Positions 1 to 8,409 of a stretch of 64,000 nt of DNA are shown here, in pieces. The stretch's first letter is position 1, and every line of letters begins with the position of its first letter. A program made the translations under genes and the position numbers. Source of the stretch: FEN-1350 sp964643355 (lineage in GTDB: Bacteria > Planctomycetota > Phycisphaerae > Sedimentisphaerales > Anaerohalosphaeraceae); assembly GCA_964643355.1 (NCBI GenBank), contig CAZXPW010000004.1:1-64000 (forward strand), in the 5' to 3' direction. The notes beneath the pieces were generated by a model. The model searched no databases. It was not told where the DNA came from and saw nothing but the letters and a program-made list of their open reading frames with translations.

Positions 1-16
1 TTTGCGTCTCCATACC

Positions 17-1030
17 TCAGTTATCGGACGAAACACCCCTTTTCATACACTCTCTGAGAACCGCCCTCAAGCTGAGCTTGCGGAACTCGATTGCCCCGGC
101 AAACAGGCCCGTTGCCTCCCAGCCCAGGTTGGTGCTGCTGATTCGGTAGTCGCGCAGGTTGTGCGAATCTTTCAGGTCGCCCTTGTCCCAGGCCGTGCGA
201 AGAGCGTCGAAGATAAAGGGCAGCAGGTCTTTGTCGAAGACGACCCAGCGGCCGTCGTGCAAGCTTTCTTTGGTGTAGAAATCTCCTCCGGGATTGAAGA
301 TCAGCTTGGCCGAGGGGTCGGCAATGTCTTTGGCGATATGCGGCGGTACGATACGATAGCGGTCGTCGTAGATCGGCACGACAAACCATAGAAAATCGCC
401 AAAGCCCAGACAGTCGCGGTTACGATTCTGGATCGTCAGGACGAAAGGTACCTGCCCGCAGTGTAGATCGCGCGTGTAGCCGGGGCCCATCGTGCGTTTG
501 CCTTCGACAAGTCGGGCTTCGAGGTGAAATGGAATGGATGCGAGTTGATCCAGCGGCGGGGATTCGATTGCCTGCTCGACCAGCAGATGCGGCCAGGGCT
601 GGCCAAACGCGCGGTACTTGCCTTCGTATTCGGGATTGGAGTCGATCCGCAGGATCAGATCCGCCGTTATGCCGCCCGGCTTGCCGATGGTGACGGCCTT
701 GGCGATATTCGAATATCGCACAGAGCCGTCCGCCAACACCTTTCGCTCGGCCTTGGCGATACTGAACCGGCTGTTCCACTGGTCGAGTTGCCAGACGGGC
801 TTGCCCGTGCCCGGCTCGACGCCGGGGATGACCGCCTCGACGACCTTCTTGCCCATCGGCGGAGCCATCACGACCACGCCTCGCTGAAACTGCGGATCGG
901 TAATGAGGTCGATGGTTTTAAGAGTTTGATCGGGAGGAGAAACGGAATCAGCCAATGCCATTGACTGGATGAATATGGCCACCGTCAGCAAAGAAATGCG
1001 ATTTACTTTTTGGACCCCTTTGTTCATCAT
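17..1030 (-). CDS. Secreted protein of unknown function (337 aa)
   Basis: I do not recognise the family. The protein begins with a short basic stretch and a hydrophobic segment ending ALA (about residues 1-27), which looks like a Sec signal peptide. The rest has no membrane segment and reads as a mixed alpha/beta soluble domain. The reading frame is complete, closing with a TGA just inside the window edge. A second ATG directly follows the first, so the start could be one codon later. It lies about 100 bases downstream of lepA on the same strand, separated by GC-rich hairpins, so it is probably transcribed separately. Export is well supported; any activity is unknown. Confidence 0.6.
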   Translation of the reverse strand: MMNKGVQKVNRISLLTVAIFIQSMALADSVSPPDQTLKTIDLITDPQFQRGVVVMAPPMGKKVVEAVIPGVEPGTGKPVWQLDQWNSRFSIAKAERKVLADGSVRYSNIAKAVTIGKPGGITADLILRIDSNPEYEGKYRAFGQPWPHLLVEQAIESPPLDQLASIPFHLEARLVEGKRTMGPGYTRDLHCGQVPFVLTIQNRNRDCLGFGDFLWFVVPIYDDRYRIVPPHIAKDIADPSAKLIFNPGGDFYTKESLHDGRWVVFDKDLLPFIFDALRTAWDKGDLKDSHNLRDYRISSTNLGWEATGLFAGAIEFRKLSLRAVLRECMKRGVSSDN

Positions 1031-1037
1031 TTCTTTC

Positions 1038-1120
1038 GCCCCTCCGGGGCTTGGGGGTTATCCGTGTTCCGGTTCCGGGGGCTCACACCCCCGGCCAAAT
1101 CCTGCCGCCCCTGTCGGGGC
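1038..1120. repeat. Cluster of three GC-rich hairpins
   Basis: Three short perfect inverted repeats are packed between lepA and the secreted-protein gene: GCCCC/GGGGC at 1038-1050, CCGGGGG/CCCCCGG at 1075-1094, and GCCCC/GGGGC at 1107-1120. They resemble extragenic palindromes and could act as a transcript barrier. The sequence differs from the two-hairpin family seen at 29.5, 31.0, 31.2 and 38.7 kb. Confidence 0.55.
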
Positions 1121-1130
1121 TGTCGAATGA

Positions 1131-2930
1131 TTAATCCTCTCCGGTGTCGAGGATGCTCATGAAGGCCTCCTGCGGGATCTGGACCATTCCGATGGATTTC
1201 AGGCGTTTTTTGCCTTCCTTTTGCCGCTTGAGGACCTTCATCTTCCGGGTGACATCGCCGCCGTAGAGCTTGGCCAGCACATCCTTTCGGAAGGGCTTGA
1301 TCGATTCGCGTGCGATGATCTTTCCCCCGATGGCCACCTGTAACGGAATCTCGAACTGATGTCGCGGGATCGCCTTTCGAAGTCGCAACAGCAGTTTTCG
1401 GCCACGATGCTCGGCATTGGAGCGGTGGACAATCAGACTTAATGCATCCACAATCTGCTTGTTGACGAGGATATCGATCTTGACCAGGTCGGCCGCCTCG
1501 AAACCGAGGAACTCGTAGTCCATCGTCGCATAGCCATGACTGATGCCCTTGAGCTGATCGTAGAAGTCATAAACAATCTCGGCCAGCGGCGCAGTATATT
1601 CGAGCATCACGCGCGTCGGGCTGAGGTAATCGGTCTTGACCAGCTTGCATCGCCGCCCCTCGGCCAGACGCATGATCCCACCGATGGAATCGACGCCGGT
1701 GATGATCTCCAGCTTGACCATCGGCTCGCGGATCTCCTCGATCGCGCTGCGGTCGGGCAGTTCACTGGGCGAGTCGATCCGCTTGACGATGCCGTCGGTG
1801 GTCTTGTATTCATAACTGACGGTCGGGGCGGTCTGCACGACATCGACATCGTTTTCTCGCTCCAGCCGCTCCTGGATAATCTCCATGTGCAAAAGGCCAA
1901 GGAATCCGCAGCGGAAACCGAATCCGAGTGCCGGGCTATTCTGCGGGATGAAGGTAAAACTGGCGTCGTTGAGGGAGAGCCGCTCGAAGGCCGCCCGCAG
2001 CTTGGGATAGTCGGTCATGTTGCCCGGGTAAAAGTCGGAGAAGACCATCTGCATCGGCGCGACATAGCCGGGCAACGGTTTGGGGGCCGGGTGGTTGTCG
2101 TCGGTGATCGTGTCGCCGACATGGACATCATGCAGGTCTCGAATAGCGGCGATGACATATCCGACCTCGCCGGAACTGAGCGACTCGACGGGCGTCATCT
2201 GCGGCGTAAACTTGCCCAACTCGCCGACGACATAGCTGCGTCCGGCGCCCATCAGCCGGATCTTCTGCTTGGGCCGAAGGCATCCGGCGAAGACGCGGAC
2301 ATAGCAGATCACGCCCCGGTACTCGTCGTACAAGCTGTCGAAGATCAGCGCCGCGGCCGGTTCATCGGAACGGTCCTTCGGCGGCGGCAGCAGCGTGACC
2401 ACCGCCTCCAGCAGCTCGGGCACACCGATGCCGCTCTTGCCGCTGATGCGGAAGCACTCATTCTTACGGATGCCCAGGACATGCTCGATCTCGTCGCCGA
2501 CGACATCGGCCTGGGCGGCCGGCAGGTCGATCTTGTTGATCGCCCCGAGGATCTCGACATTGTTGTGCACCGCCAGGTACGCGTTGGCGACCGTCTGGGC
2601 CTGCACGCCCTGCGTGGCATCCACCACCAGGATCGCCCCCTCGCAGGCGGCCAGCGCCCGCGAAACTTCGTAGTGGAAATCCACATGCCCGGGAGTGTCG
2701 ATCAGGTTGAGCATGTACTGGCGGCCTTCGTGCGTGTAGTGCATCGTCACCGCCGACGCCTTGATCGTGATGCCCCGTTCGCGCTCCAGGTCCATGCTGT
2801 CGAGCATCTGGTCGCGCTTCTGGCGCGAGCTGATCGTGCCGGTCAGTTCCAGCATCCGGTCGGCCAGCGTGCTCTTGCCGTGGTCGATGTGGGCGATAAT
2901 CGAAAAATTCCGTATATGGTCGGTAGCCAT
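1131..2930 (-). CDS. lepA: Elongation factor 4 (LepA)
   Basis: This is a translational GTPase that binds the ribosome and promotes back-translocation or aids initiation. The 599-residue length is normal for LepA. The N-terminus carries the G1 motif AHIDHGKST, then a DTPGH G3 motif and an NKID G4 motif. The C-terminal part ends with the lysine-rich LepA_C domain (KMKVLKRQKEGKKRL). I chose the ATG at 2930 (MATDHIRNFS) because homologues begin immediately before the G1 motif; an upstream in-frame ATG at 2990 would add 20 unrelated residues. The function is clear from the whole sequence and nothing is missing. Confidence 0.96.
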   Translation of the reverse strand: MATDHIRNFSIIAHIDHGKSTLADRMLELTGTISSRQKRDQMLDSMDLERERGITIKASAVTMHYTHEGRQYMLNLIDTPGHVDFHYEVSRALAACEGAILVVDATQGVQAQTVANAYLAVHNNVEILGAINKIDLPAAQADVVGDEIEHVLGIRKNECFRISGKSGIGVPELLEAVVTLLPPPKDRSDEPAAALIFDSLYDEYRGVICYVRVFAGCLRPKQKIRLMGAGRSYVVGELGKFTPQMTPVESLSSGEVGYVIAAIRDLHDVHVGDTITDDNHPAPKPLPGYVAPMQMVFSDFYPGNMTDYPKLRAAFERLSLNDASFTFIPQNSPALGFGFRCGFLGLLHMEIIQERLERENDVDVVQTAPTVSYEYKTTDGIVKRIDSPSELPDRSAIEEIREPMVKLEIITGVDSIGGIMRLAEGRRCKLVKTDYLSPTRVMLEYTAPLAEIVYDFYDQLKGISHGYATMDYEFLGFEAADLVKIDILVNKQIVDALSLIVHRSNAEHRGRKLLLRLRKAIPRHQFEIPLQVAIGGKIIARESIKPFRKDVLAKLYGGDVTRKMKVLKRQKEGKKRLKSIGMVQIPQEAFMSILDTGED

Positions 2931-3151
2931 TCTGTCTTTTGTTCCTTTATCAAAACAAGACATTATACCAGCGTCGAAGGCAAAACTCAAGGCCCATGAA
3001 ATTGACTATTAACGATTGATTTTTGACAGATGACCCGATCCAATCATTCGTACTCAATTTTTTGTCACAATCCGGAATGCATTGTGTCTATAATAGGGAT
3101 TTGAATCAGGGACTATCTATGTCTATCGATAACCAGAAAGGACCGGTACCA

Positions 3152-3700
3152 ATGGAAAATCGCAAATCGGAAATAGAAGATCCCATCGATCCCGGCCACA
3201 AAGGGCCGCAAAACCTGTTCCGCGTTCTGGGCCCGGTCGTTCTGGGATTGGGTCTGTTTTTGATCGTCATCGCGTTTGTGGACTTCTTCCTTGCTTTTGG
3301 CGCCAAGTTGTTCTGGTGCTTCTTTTTGGCGATGCCTCTGATCTTCGTCGGCGGTGTGATGTGCCAATTTGGCTACGCCGGCAAGGTCGCCCGCTACATG
3401 GCCCAGGAGATGGCTCCCGTCAGCAAGGACACCTTCAACTATCTGGCCGACGGTACGCAGGAAGGCGTCAAGACCGTTGCCGCGGCCGTGGGCCAGGGTC
3501 TGGCAGCAGGCGGCGTGGCCCTGGGAGGCAAAGCCGCGACGAAAGTCCGCTGTCACAAATGCAACGCCCTGGCCGAGGAGGGGGCCAGGTTCTGCCCCCA
3601 GTGCGGAAGTCCGCTGGGCAAAACCAAGCCCTGCCCCAACTGCCGCGAACTCAACGACCCCGACGCCAGGTTCTGCGACAACTGCGGACAGTCCATTTGA
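3152..3700 (+). CDS. Membrane protein with double zinc ribbon
   Basis: This protein of about 182 residues has two hydrophobic segments in its first half (around VLGLGLFLIVIAFVDFF and FLAMPLIFVGGVM), a short Ala/Gly-rich linker, and a C-terminal pair of zinc ribbons. The ribbons use CHKC with CPQC and CPNC with CDNC. The role is unknown; such double zinc ribbons usually mediate protein or nucleic-acid contacts. I chose the ATG at 3152 because AAAGGA lies 9 bases upstream. An ATG at 3119 and the frame opening at 3023 are less well supported. A TATAAT at 3089-3094 precedes the gene, but no -35 box is correctly spaced. The gene is convergent with hemW, and its stop abuts an inverted repeat. Confidence 0.75.
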   Translation: MENRKSEIEDPIDPGHKGPQNLFRVLGPVVLGLGLFLIVIAFVDFFLAFGAKLFWCFFLAMPLIFVGGVMCQFGYAGKVARYMAQEMAPVSKDTFNYLADGTQEGVKTVAAAVGQGLAAGGVALGGKAATKVRCHKCNALAEEGARFCPQCGSPLGKTKPCPNCRELNDPDARFCDNCGQSI

Positions 3701-3701
3701 A

Positions 3702-3869
3702 ATTGACTATTGAATATCGACTATTGACTATTCACTCGCAGGCAGGATTGGCAATCGACAGACCTTTTGGCTGCCAAGGCCTGAATGGTTGGCGATAGCC
3801 GGACGGTATTCTGACCCCAATAGTCAATTGACAATTGTCGATTCCAAGGGTCACTATTCAATAGTCAAT
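3702..3869. repeat. AT-rich inverted-repeat element between convergent genes
   Basis: A perfect 15-base inverted repeat (ATTGACTATTGAATA at 3702-3716, TATTCAATAGTCAAT at 3855-3869) encloses about 138 bases. Further inside, related inverted words recur (TCGACTATTG on the left, AATAGTCAATTGACAATTG on the right). The left arm begins right after the stop of the zinc-ribbon gene. The right arm contains the last codons and TGA of hemW. A partial copy of the word (ATTGACTATTAA) lies near 3002. It could be a small non-autonomous element or a cruciform bidirectional terminator. Confidence 0.65.
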
Positions 3870-5018
3870 CGTTGAGAAGTCGCACAGGATGCTGTCGGCG
3901 ATCGGCAATGCCTGTCGTGTTAGGCGGAGGCCGGAATCGTTCACGGCCAGCATTCCTTTTTGACAATGCTCATCAATGACAGTCGCGAACAGATTTTTTG
4001 CCTCGTAACCGGTGGTGGTGTGAAACTCAGCAAAGTCGATACCTCGGATTCGCCGTAGGTTCAGCACGGCCGTCTCGCAGGCGAACTCCAGCGGCGAGGT
4101 CTCCTGCGTTTCGGCAATGGGGTCCAGTTCGTTTTCCACGGTGTGGATGTATTGGCGGATGTCGGCGATGCGGGTACATCGTTTGCGCTGGATGTGTGAA
4201 GCGGCCGAGGGCCCCACGCCGTAGTAGGGCCCGTTGGCCCAGTAGCCCAGATTGTGCCGGCACGCAAAGCCCGGCCGGGCGAAGTTGGAGATTTCATAGT
4301 GCTCAAAGCTCGCCGCCGTCAGCGTTTCGATAGCCAGCTCGTACATCTGCCGGTCGGTCTCCTCATCGATGGGCATGATCTGCCCGGCTTCACGGTCCCG
4401 TGTCAGCGGGGTGCCCTCTTCGTAAGTCAACGCATAAGTCGAGATGTGCGTAAGGCCAAGGTCAATGGCCCGCTGAAGGTTGGCCCGCCAGGACTTGATT
4501 GTCGAGCCGGGGATCGCAAAGATCAGATCGACGCCGATATTCTCGAAGCCCACCTCGCGTGCGGTCTCGACGGCTTCGATGATTTGTTCGACGGTGTGCA
4601 GACGCCCCAGGGTCTTCAGTTCCTGCGGCTGAAACGATTGTCCTCCCAGCGAGAGACGATTGACGCCGATGTTTCGCAAAAATTGCAGGATCGGACGATC
4701 CGCTTGTCCGGGGTTGGCCTCGACGGTGAATTCCTCGAAGCCGCGAACGGTTCGTGTGATCTCGTAGAGCAGTCGGCCCAGCAAGTCCATCGGCATACAA
4801 GTTGGACTGCCGCCGCCGACATAGACGGTCGGGACCTGCGGATCGGCGACGACCTGCCGTACCTCCCGTGCCATTGCCGCAACCAGCCGCGCGGGGTTGT
4901 GATCGGCCACCGGTTCGGAATAGAACCCGCAATAGGGACACTTGCGAACGCACAGCGGGATGTGAACATACAAAGACGGCCGGAGGGAAGATGAATTCCG
5001 TCGTTCATCCGCCGTCAT
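3858..5018 (-). CDS. hemW: HemW-like radical SAM protein
   Basis: This 386-residue member of the HemN/HemW radical-SAM group has the [4Fe-4S] motif at residues 23-30 (C23, C27, C30 in PLCVRKCPYCGF), followed by VYVGGGSPT. The CxxxCxxCxF pattern, without HemN's extra cysteine, and the length fit HemW, a heme-binding chaperone, better than true coproporphyrinogen dehydrogenase. The start at 5018 is preceded by GAGGTGGGG. It follows pssA after 9 bases and so is probably the last gene of a psd-pssA-hemW transcript. The final residues TIDY and the stop are encoded by the inverted repeat at 3855-3869, which suggests that the original C-terminus was altered. Confidence 0.9.
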   Translation of the reverse strand: MTADERRNSSSLRPSLYVHIPLCVRKCPYCGFYSEPVADHNPARLVAAMAREVRQVVADPQVPTVYVGGGSPTCMPMDLLGRLLYEITRTVRGFEEFTVEANPGQADRPILQFLRNIGVNRLSLGGQSFQPQELKTLGRLHTVEQIIEAVETAREVGFENIGVDLIFAIPGSTIKSWRANLQRAIDLGLTHISTYALTYEEGTPLTRDREAGQIMPIDEETDRQMYELAIETLTAASFEHYEISNFARPGFACRHNLGYWANGPYYGVGPSAASHIQRKRCTRIADIRQYIHTVENELDPIAETQETSPLEFACETAVLNLRRIRGIDFAEFHTTTGYEAKNLFATVIDEHCQKGMLAVNDSGLRLTRQALPIADSILCDFSTIDY

Positions 5019-5027
5019 GTCCCCACC

Positions 5028-5972
5028 TCAGACCATCGGCGTCGAGCCGCTGGATTCAGTGGGTGTCGGCAACTCGGTTACCACGGCTTGAGGAGTTTTC
5101 ATTCGCATGATCAGCGATCGAATCAGTCCCGAAAAGGCGAATCCGGTAAATACCAGCGCCAAAGCGCTCTGGAGACCGCACAACCAAATCAAGCCGAAGA
5201 TCGCTCCCACCCAGAGCAGGTGTTCGACGGGTTTTTTCCCGCGGAAGTATTGATTGACCATGTGCGGGTATCGGATCCGGCTGACCATCAGCAGGGCGAT
5301 TCCGATCGCCAGGATTGGGAGTAAAATGATGACCGCCGTCTCCACGCTTTGAAACATGGAAGAGGTAGAACCCAGCGTGGCCCGCATGTCGTCGTAAAAC
5401 AAGACGATACTGCAAATTACACCGGCGGCGGCCGGGGATGGAAGCCCCGAAAAAGTCAGATGGGAAGTTTCATCCTCTTCGTTTTCGACATTGAAGCGGG
5501 CCAATCGCACGATCGCACAGGCCACGAACAGACCGGCCGACAGCCAGATCCAGCGGTTGGCCAGCGAGATGGCGCCGTCAAGGCCCTCCAGGCGTATGAG
5601 CATTTTTTCCTTTAGAAAGTTCAGCAACAGGAACGCCGGCGCAACGCCGAAACTGATGACATCGCACAAACTGTCAAGTTGCCCGCCGAAACTGGAGGTC
5701 GTGTGACTCATCCGGGCCACCCGTCCGTCCAGCATGTCGGCGATCATGCCCAGAAAAATCAGATAGGCCGCGATCGAGTAATGCGAGATCGTGAACCGGT
5801 GGAAATTCCAGTCCGCCGTCGCCCGATCGGCGAACGACAAGGCCGCGAAGCCGAACACGCCGTTCAGGAGCGTGATCAGGGACGGCAACAGAGTGACATA
5901 TTTGACCTGCGGGCGTCGCGCTCGCCGGAAGAATTTTCGTCGTTTGGGTTTCTCGCCAGAAATCGGTTTCAT
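5028..5972 (-). CDS. pssA: CDP-diacylglycerol-serine O-phosphatidyltransferase
   Basis: This inner-membrane enzyme transfers the phosphatidyl group from CDP-diacylglycerol to serine. The CDP-alcohol phosphotransferase signature is intact: D82-G83-x2-A86-R87-x8-G96-x3-D100-x3-D104. Several hydrophobic helices follow, and the N-terminus is strongly basic. The product feeds phosphatidylserine decarboxylase, whose gene lies directly upstream and overlaps by four bases (ATGA), a sign of translational coupling. The length (314 aa) is somewhat longer than the short bacterial form because of an extended tail. Confidence 0.93.
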   Translation of the reverse strand: MKPISGEKPKRRKFFRRARRPQVKYVTLLPSLITLLNGVFGFAALSFADRATADWNFHRFTISHYSIAAYLIFLGMIADMLDGRVARMSHTTSSFGGQLDSLCDVISFGVAPAFLLLNFLKEKMLIRLEGLDGAISLANRWIWLSAGLFVACAIVRLARFNVENEEDETSHLTFSGLPSPAAAGVICSIVLFYDDMRATLGSTSSMFQSVETAVIILLPILAIGIALLMVSRIRYPHMVNQYFRGKKPVEHLLWVGAIFGLIWLCGLQSALALVFTGFAFSGLIRSLIMRMKTPQAVVTELPTPTESSGSTPMV

Positions 5973-6658
5973 TTGGAATACCTTACGATTGTCGTTTCTC
6001 CGGCCCGAACCGCTTGTCCGACGGATACGACCGCCTGCACCGAATCCCGCATCGGGACATAGAGCTCCGTTCGGGAGCCGAACTTGATCATTCCATACTG
6101 CTGGCCGGCCGATAATTCGCAGCCGACCTGAGCGGCGCAGACGATCCGTCGCGCAATCGCCCCGCTGATCTGCCGGACCATCAGCCGGTCTTTCGGCTCG
6201 GCCAGCCGCGTCATCGTTACATCATTGGATTCATTGAGCGTGGTGGCTTTCGGGTCCCTGGCATCGCGAAATTCGCCGGGTTTGTACTGTATCGACTCAA
6301 TTCGTACCGCACAGGGGACACGGTTGATATGGACATTGAAGATACTCAGAAAAATCCCGATCCGAAGGGTTTTGCCTTCAAAACCCGGCACCTGTTCCAA
6401 GACCTCGATATCCCGCACCACCCCGTCCGCGGGCGAAAGCAGGAGCAAATCGTCCTGGGGAATTGTCCGGTTCGGATCGCGAAAAAACGACAATACCCAG
6501 CCCAGCCCGATCAGCAAGACGATTTCGACGATCGTGCCCGGCGCGGGCTGGACGATCCGTTTGTTGATTGCCCAGGCCAGCACCAGGATCACCATCAGAA
6601 GAACGGCCGGATAGACGACCACCTGGGGCAATCCATATTTGGTCAAAGGAATTCGCAT
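5969..6658 (-). CDS. psd: Phosphatidylserine decarboxylase proenzyme (short type)
   Basis: This enzyme decarboxylates phosphatidylserine to phosphatidylethanolamine. It belongs to the short (about 230 aa) class. The self-cleavage site is visible as KFGSR, with G194-S195 giving the pyruvoyl group on the alpha chain. Two hydrophobic segments lie near the N-terminus (about residues 12-30 and 43-58), and the SPADGVV and INRVP motifs are present. I chose the ATG at 6658 (MRIPLTKYG), typical for this class; the frame also opens at a TTG at 6679. It overlaps pssA by four bases, so the two consecutive steps are made from one transcript. Confidence 0.92.
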   Translation of the reverse strand: MRIPLTKYGLPQVVVYPAVLLMVILVLAWAINKRIVQPAPGTIVEIVLLIGLGWVLSFFRDPNRTIPQDDLLLLSPADGVVRDIEVLEQVPGFEGKTLRIGIFLSIFNVHINRVPCAVRIESIQYKPGEFRDARDPKATTLNESNDVTMTRLAEPKDRLMVRQISGAIARRIVCAAQVGCELSAGQQYGMIKFGSRTELYVPMRDSVQAVVSVGQAVRAGETTIVRYSK

Positions 6659-6683
6659 GGCCGAGTTCTGTTCCGGCAAGGGT

Positions 6684-6896
6684 TCAAAGGGAAGTCCGGA
6701 CCATATGCAGGATCCGGTCCACGATTTCGATATGCCGCTGTTCCTCTTCGGCGATCCGGGAGAAGACCTGTTTGATCTCCGGGCTTTCCACTTTCGGATC
6801 GACCACGATCTGACGGTAGAAATCCCGGGCCGACTCCTCGATCGATCGCATCGTCTCGAATTCGGATACGATCTGCTGTTTATTTTTGGTCTTCAT
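6684..6896 (-). CDS. Two-helix ferritin-like mini-protein
   Basis: The protein has only 70 residues and is predicted as one helical hairpin. Helix one carries E20/E21 (MRSIEESARDFY). Helix two carries E52-Q-R-H55 (IAEEEQRHIEIV), the E...ExxH arrangement of one half of a rubrerythrin/ferritin-like iron site. A full ferritin-like bundle needs four helices, so two chains would have to associate. The ATG overlaps the end of the upstream gene by 17 bases, and psd begins 25 bases downstream, so it belongs to the psd transcript. An iron or redox role is inferred from the motif only. Confidence 0.7.
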   Translation of the reverse strand: MKTKNKQQIVSEFETMRSIEESARDFYRQIVVDPKVESPEIKQVFSRIAEEEQRHIEIVDRILHMVRTSL

Positions 6897-7137
6897 CGCC
6901 GATCAATCGCTTTCGAAGGGTCATAATCATTCGCTGGTGTTTGGCCGTTTCATTCAGCAGGATCGTGAGCGCTTGCCGGATTTGTTCGAAAGTTTCGTCG
7001 GAAACGGCCGCCGGCCACAAACCGCGGTTGAGATACTCGCGATACACGCTGTGGCTCATCTGGTCCTCCATGTCGAGGGCCGAGGCCAATACGCCGGACA
7101 GGGTCAGCGGTTTTCGTTGTGGTATTTGTTTTTCCAT
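6880..7137 (-). CDS. Small helical protein upstream of the ferritin-like gene
   Basis: This is an 85-residue protein with two predicted helices, around residues 15-38 and 48-78. Acidic residues (E24, E63) and H67 sit in places that loosely echo a ferritin hairpin, but the spacing is E63-x3-H67, not ExxH, so metal binding is doubtful. I chose the ATG at 7137 (MEKQIPQRKP); the frame runs further upstream without support. Its last 17 bases overlap the start of the 70-residue ferritin-like gene, so the two are probably made together and may form a heteromeric bundle. I do not recognise the family. Confidence 0.55.
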   Translation of the reverse strand: MEKQIPQRKPLTLSGVLASALDMEDQMSHSVYREYLNRGLWPAAVSDETFEQIRQALTILLNETAKHQRMIMTLRKRLIGDEDQK

Positions 7138-7269
7138 TCGGAGTAATATCGGGAAAACCGCCCGGATTGTCAACGGAATTCCAGCTCCATTCCGATCCCG
7201 GCGCAAACAATGGGTCCGCCGATGAAGCGAACCCCTGGTCAACCTCTCCGGATCGCGTTTGATGCCGGC

Positions 7270-8322
7270 TTATGCCGAGGCGTCATCCTCGGCCTGGTTG
7301 ATCTTCTCCATTTCTTTTTGGAGTTTTTTCATGGCCTTTTGATATTCCTGTTCCATTTCATCCAACCGTTTTTGGAGATCTTTCATCTGTTTTTGGAGTT
7401 TGTCCATCGACTCGCCGTCTTGTTTGGGCGCGGGCATCGTGAAAGGCTCGATCGGTTTGATGGGGACCGGCGGGGTGACCTGACGCATCTCGATGTGGCG
7501 ACGGGTCTGTCGTCCGGCCTTGGCGGCCTTGATCGCGCTATCCAGGTCCTTTTTCGCCATCTTGCGGTACGGTTCGGGAAGTTTATCGATCTTTTCGACG
7601 GTTGTGCTGATCTCGGTCTCATCGAATTTGATGGTGATTTCGGTCTGGGGATCGGAGGGACTGCCTTCAATAATCACCGTATAGGTTTTGCCGTCTTCGC
7701 TATGGCTGAAGCTGTACATTTCCTGCATGAACTTTTTGACATAGGAATTGATATCCGGGATTTTATCCATCGGCACTTCGAACCAGTTTTTCTGGCCGGG
7801 CTGGAGACGGAAGACCCGTCCAGGGTTCCAGGAGTAGCTGATCTCCGGCTCCTGTGGATATTTCCATTCCTCCCGACCGGGCTTGATGGTCTCCAGAATA
7901 ATCTTGACCGTTTTGGCCTGACCCTGATGAACAATTTTCAGTTCGACCGATTGTCCGGCATCGCGGCCGCGAATAGTCTCCACGAATTCCTCGAATTTTC
8001 GAACTGCGTTGCCGTCCAGAGCCACAATCAGGTCGTCCTGTTCCAGCCCCGCTTTGTCGGCGGGACTTCCAACCAGAATATTCTGGATCCGCAGTCCGGT
8101 GTCCGGGTCCAGTCGCAAATGTTTGACCAGCAGTTCCGGCAACGGCTCGGGGTCCAGTCGTACGCCCAGATAGGTTCGCGGTTCGTCCGAAATCAGGGTA
8201 GGGTCGGTTCCCACCACAAGAACCGGTTCCGGTTGAATCCGTTTGATGACTCGATCTTCGGTTTGCTGGGCGACGGCCAGGGGCGCCGCCAGACACATCC
8301 ATACGATCCAGGAGTATCGCAT
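7270..8322 (-). CDS. Secreted PDZ-domain protein with C-terminal coiled coil
   Basis: This is a 350-residue protein. The start at 8322 is preceded by GGAAAGGA and gives a signal peptide ending AVAQ. A PDZ domain occupies roughly residues 50-150 (YLGVRL at its start, then SPADKAGLEQDDLIVALDG). A beta-rich middle follows, and then a lysine/glutamate-rich coiled coil over the last 50 residues. No serine-protease triad is present, so it is not DegP-like; a peptide-binding or scaffolding role outside the cytoplasm is likely. It is the third gene after an ECF sigma factor and its anti-sigma, which suggests a part in sensing envelope state. Confidence 0.75.
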   Translation of the reverse strand: MRYSWIVWMCLAAPLAVAQQTEDRVIKRIQPEPVLVVGTDPTLISDEPRTYLGVRLDPEPLPELLVKHLRLDPDTGLRIQNILVGSPADKAGLEQDDLIVALDGNAVRKFEEFVETIRGRDAGQSVELKIVHQGQAKTVKIILETIKPGREEWKYPQEPEISYSWNPGRVFRLQPGQKNWFEVPMDKIPDINSYVKKFMQEMYSFSHSEDGKTYTVIIEGSPSDPQTEITIKFDETEISTTVEKIDKLPEPYRKMAKKDLDSAIKAAKAGRQTRRHIEMRQVTPPVPIKPIEPFTMPAPKQDGESMDKLQKQMKDLQKRLDEMEQEYQKAMKKLQKEMEKINQAEDDASA

Positions 8323-8365
8323 ACCAGTATCCTTTCCAATTTTCAATCCAGGTTTCCTTGTGTTG

Positions 8366-8384
8366 TTTCCGGCAAAGCCGGAAA
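8366..8384. repeat. Short perfect hairpin between PDZ and anti-sigma genes
   Basis: TTTCCGGC and GCCGGAAA form an 8-base-pair stem with a three-base AAA loop. It lies between the anti-sigma stop and the PDZ start, directly before CCCTGCAGGGG, a second small palindrome. It may be an extragenic palindrome or limit read-through to the PDZ gene. Confidence 0.45.
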
Positions 8385-8409
8385 TCGAACCATCCCTGCA
8401 GGGGACAGA

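Noticed and set aside
1536..2999. 487-codon plus-strand frame over lepA
   Set aside because: Antisense shadow of a conserved gene in GC-rich DNA; the translation is Asp/Gly/Arg-rich with no recognisable domain.
3023..3094. TTGTCA at 3062-3067 with TATAAT at 3089-3094 as a promoter pair
   Set aside because: The spacing is 21 bases, too long for a normal sigma-70 promoter, so only the -10 box is mentioned with the gene.
3700..3880. CRISPR-like array from repeated GACTATTGACTATT words
   Set aside because: Repeats are short, irregular and inverted, with no constant spacers.
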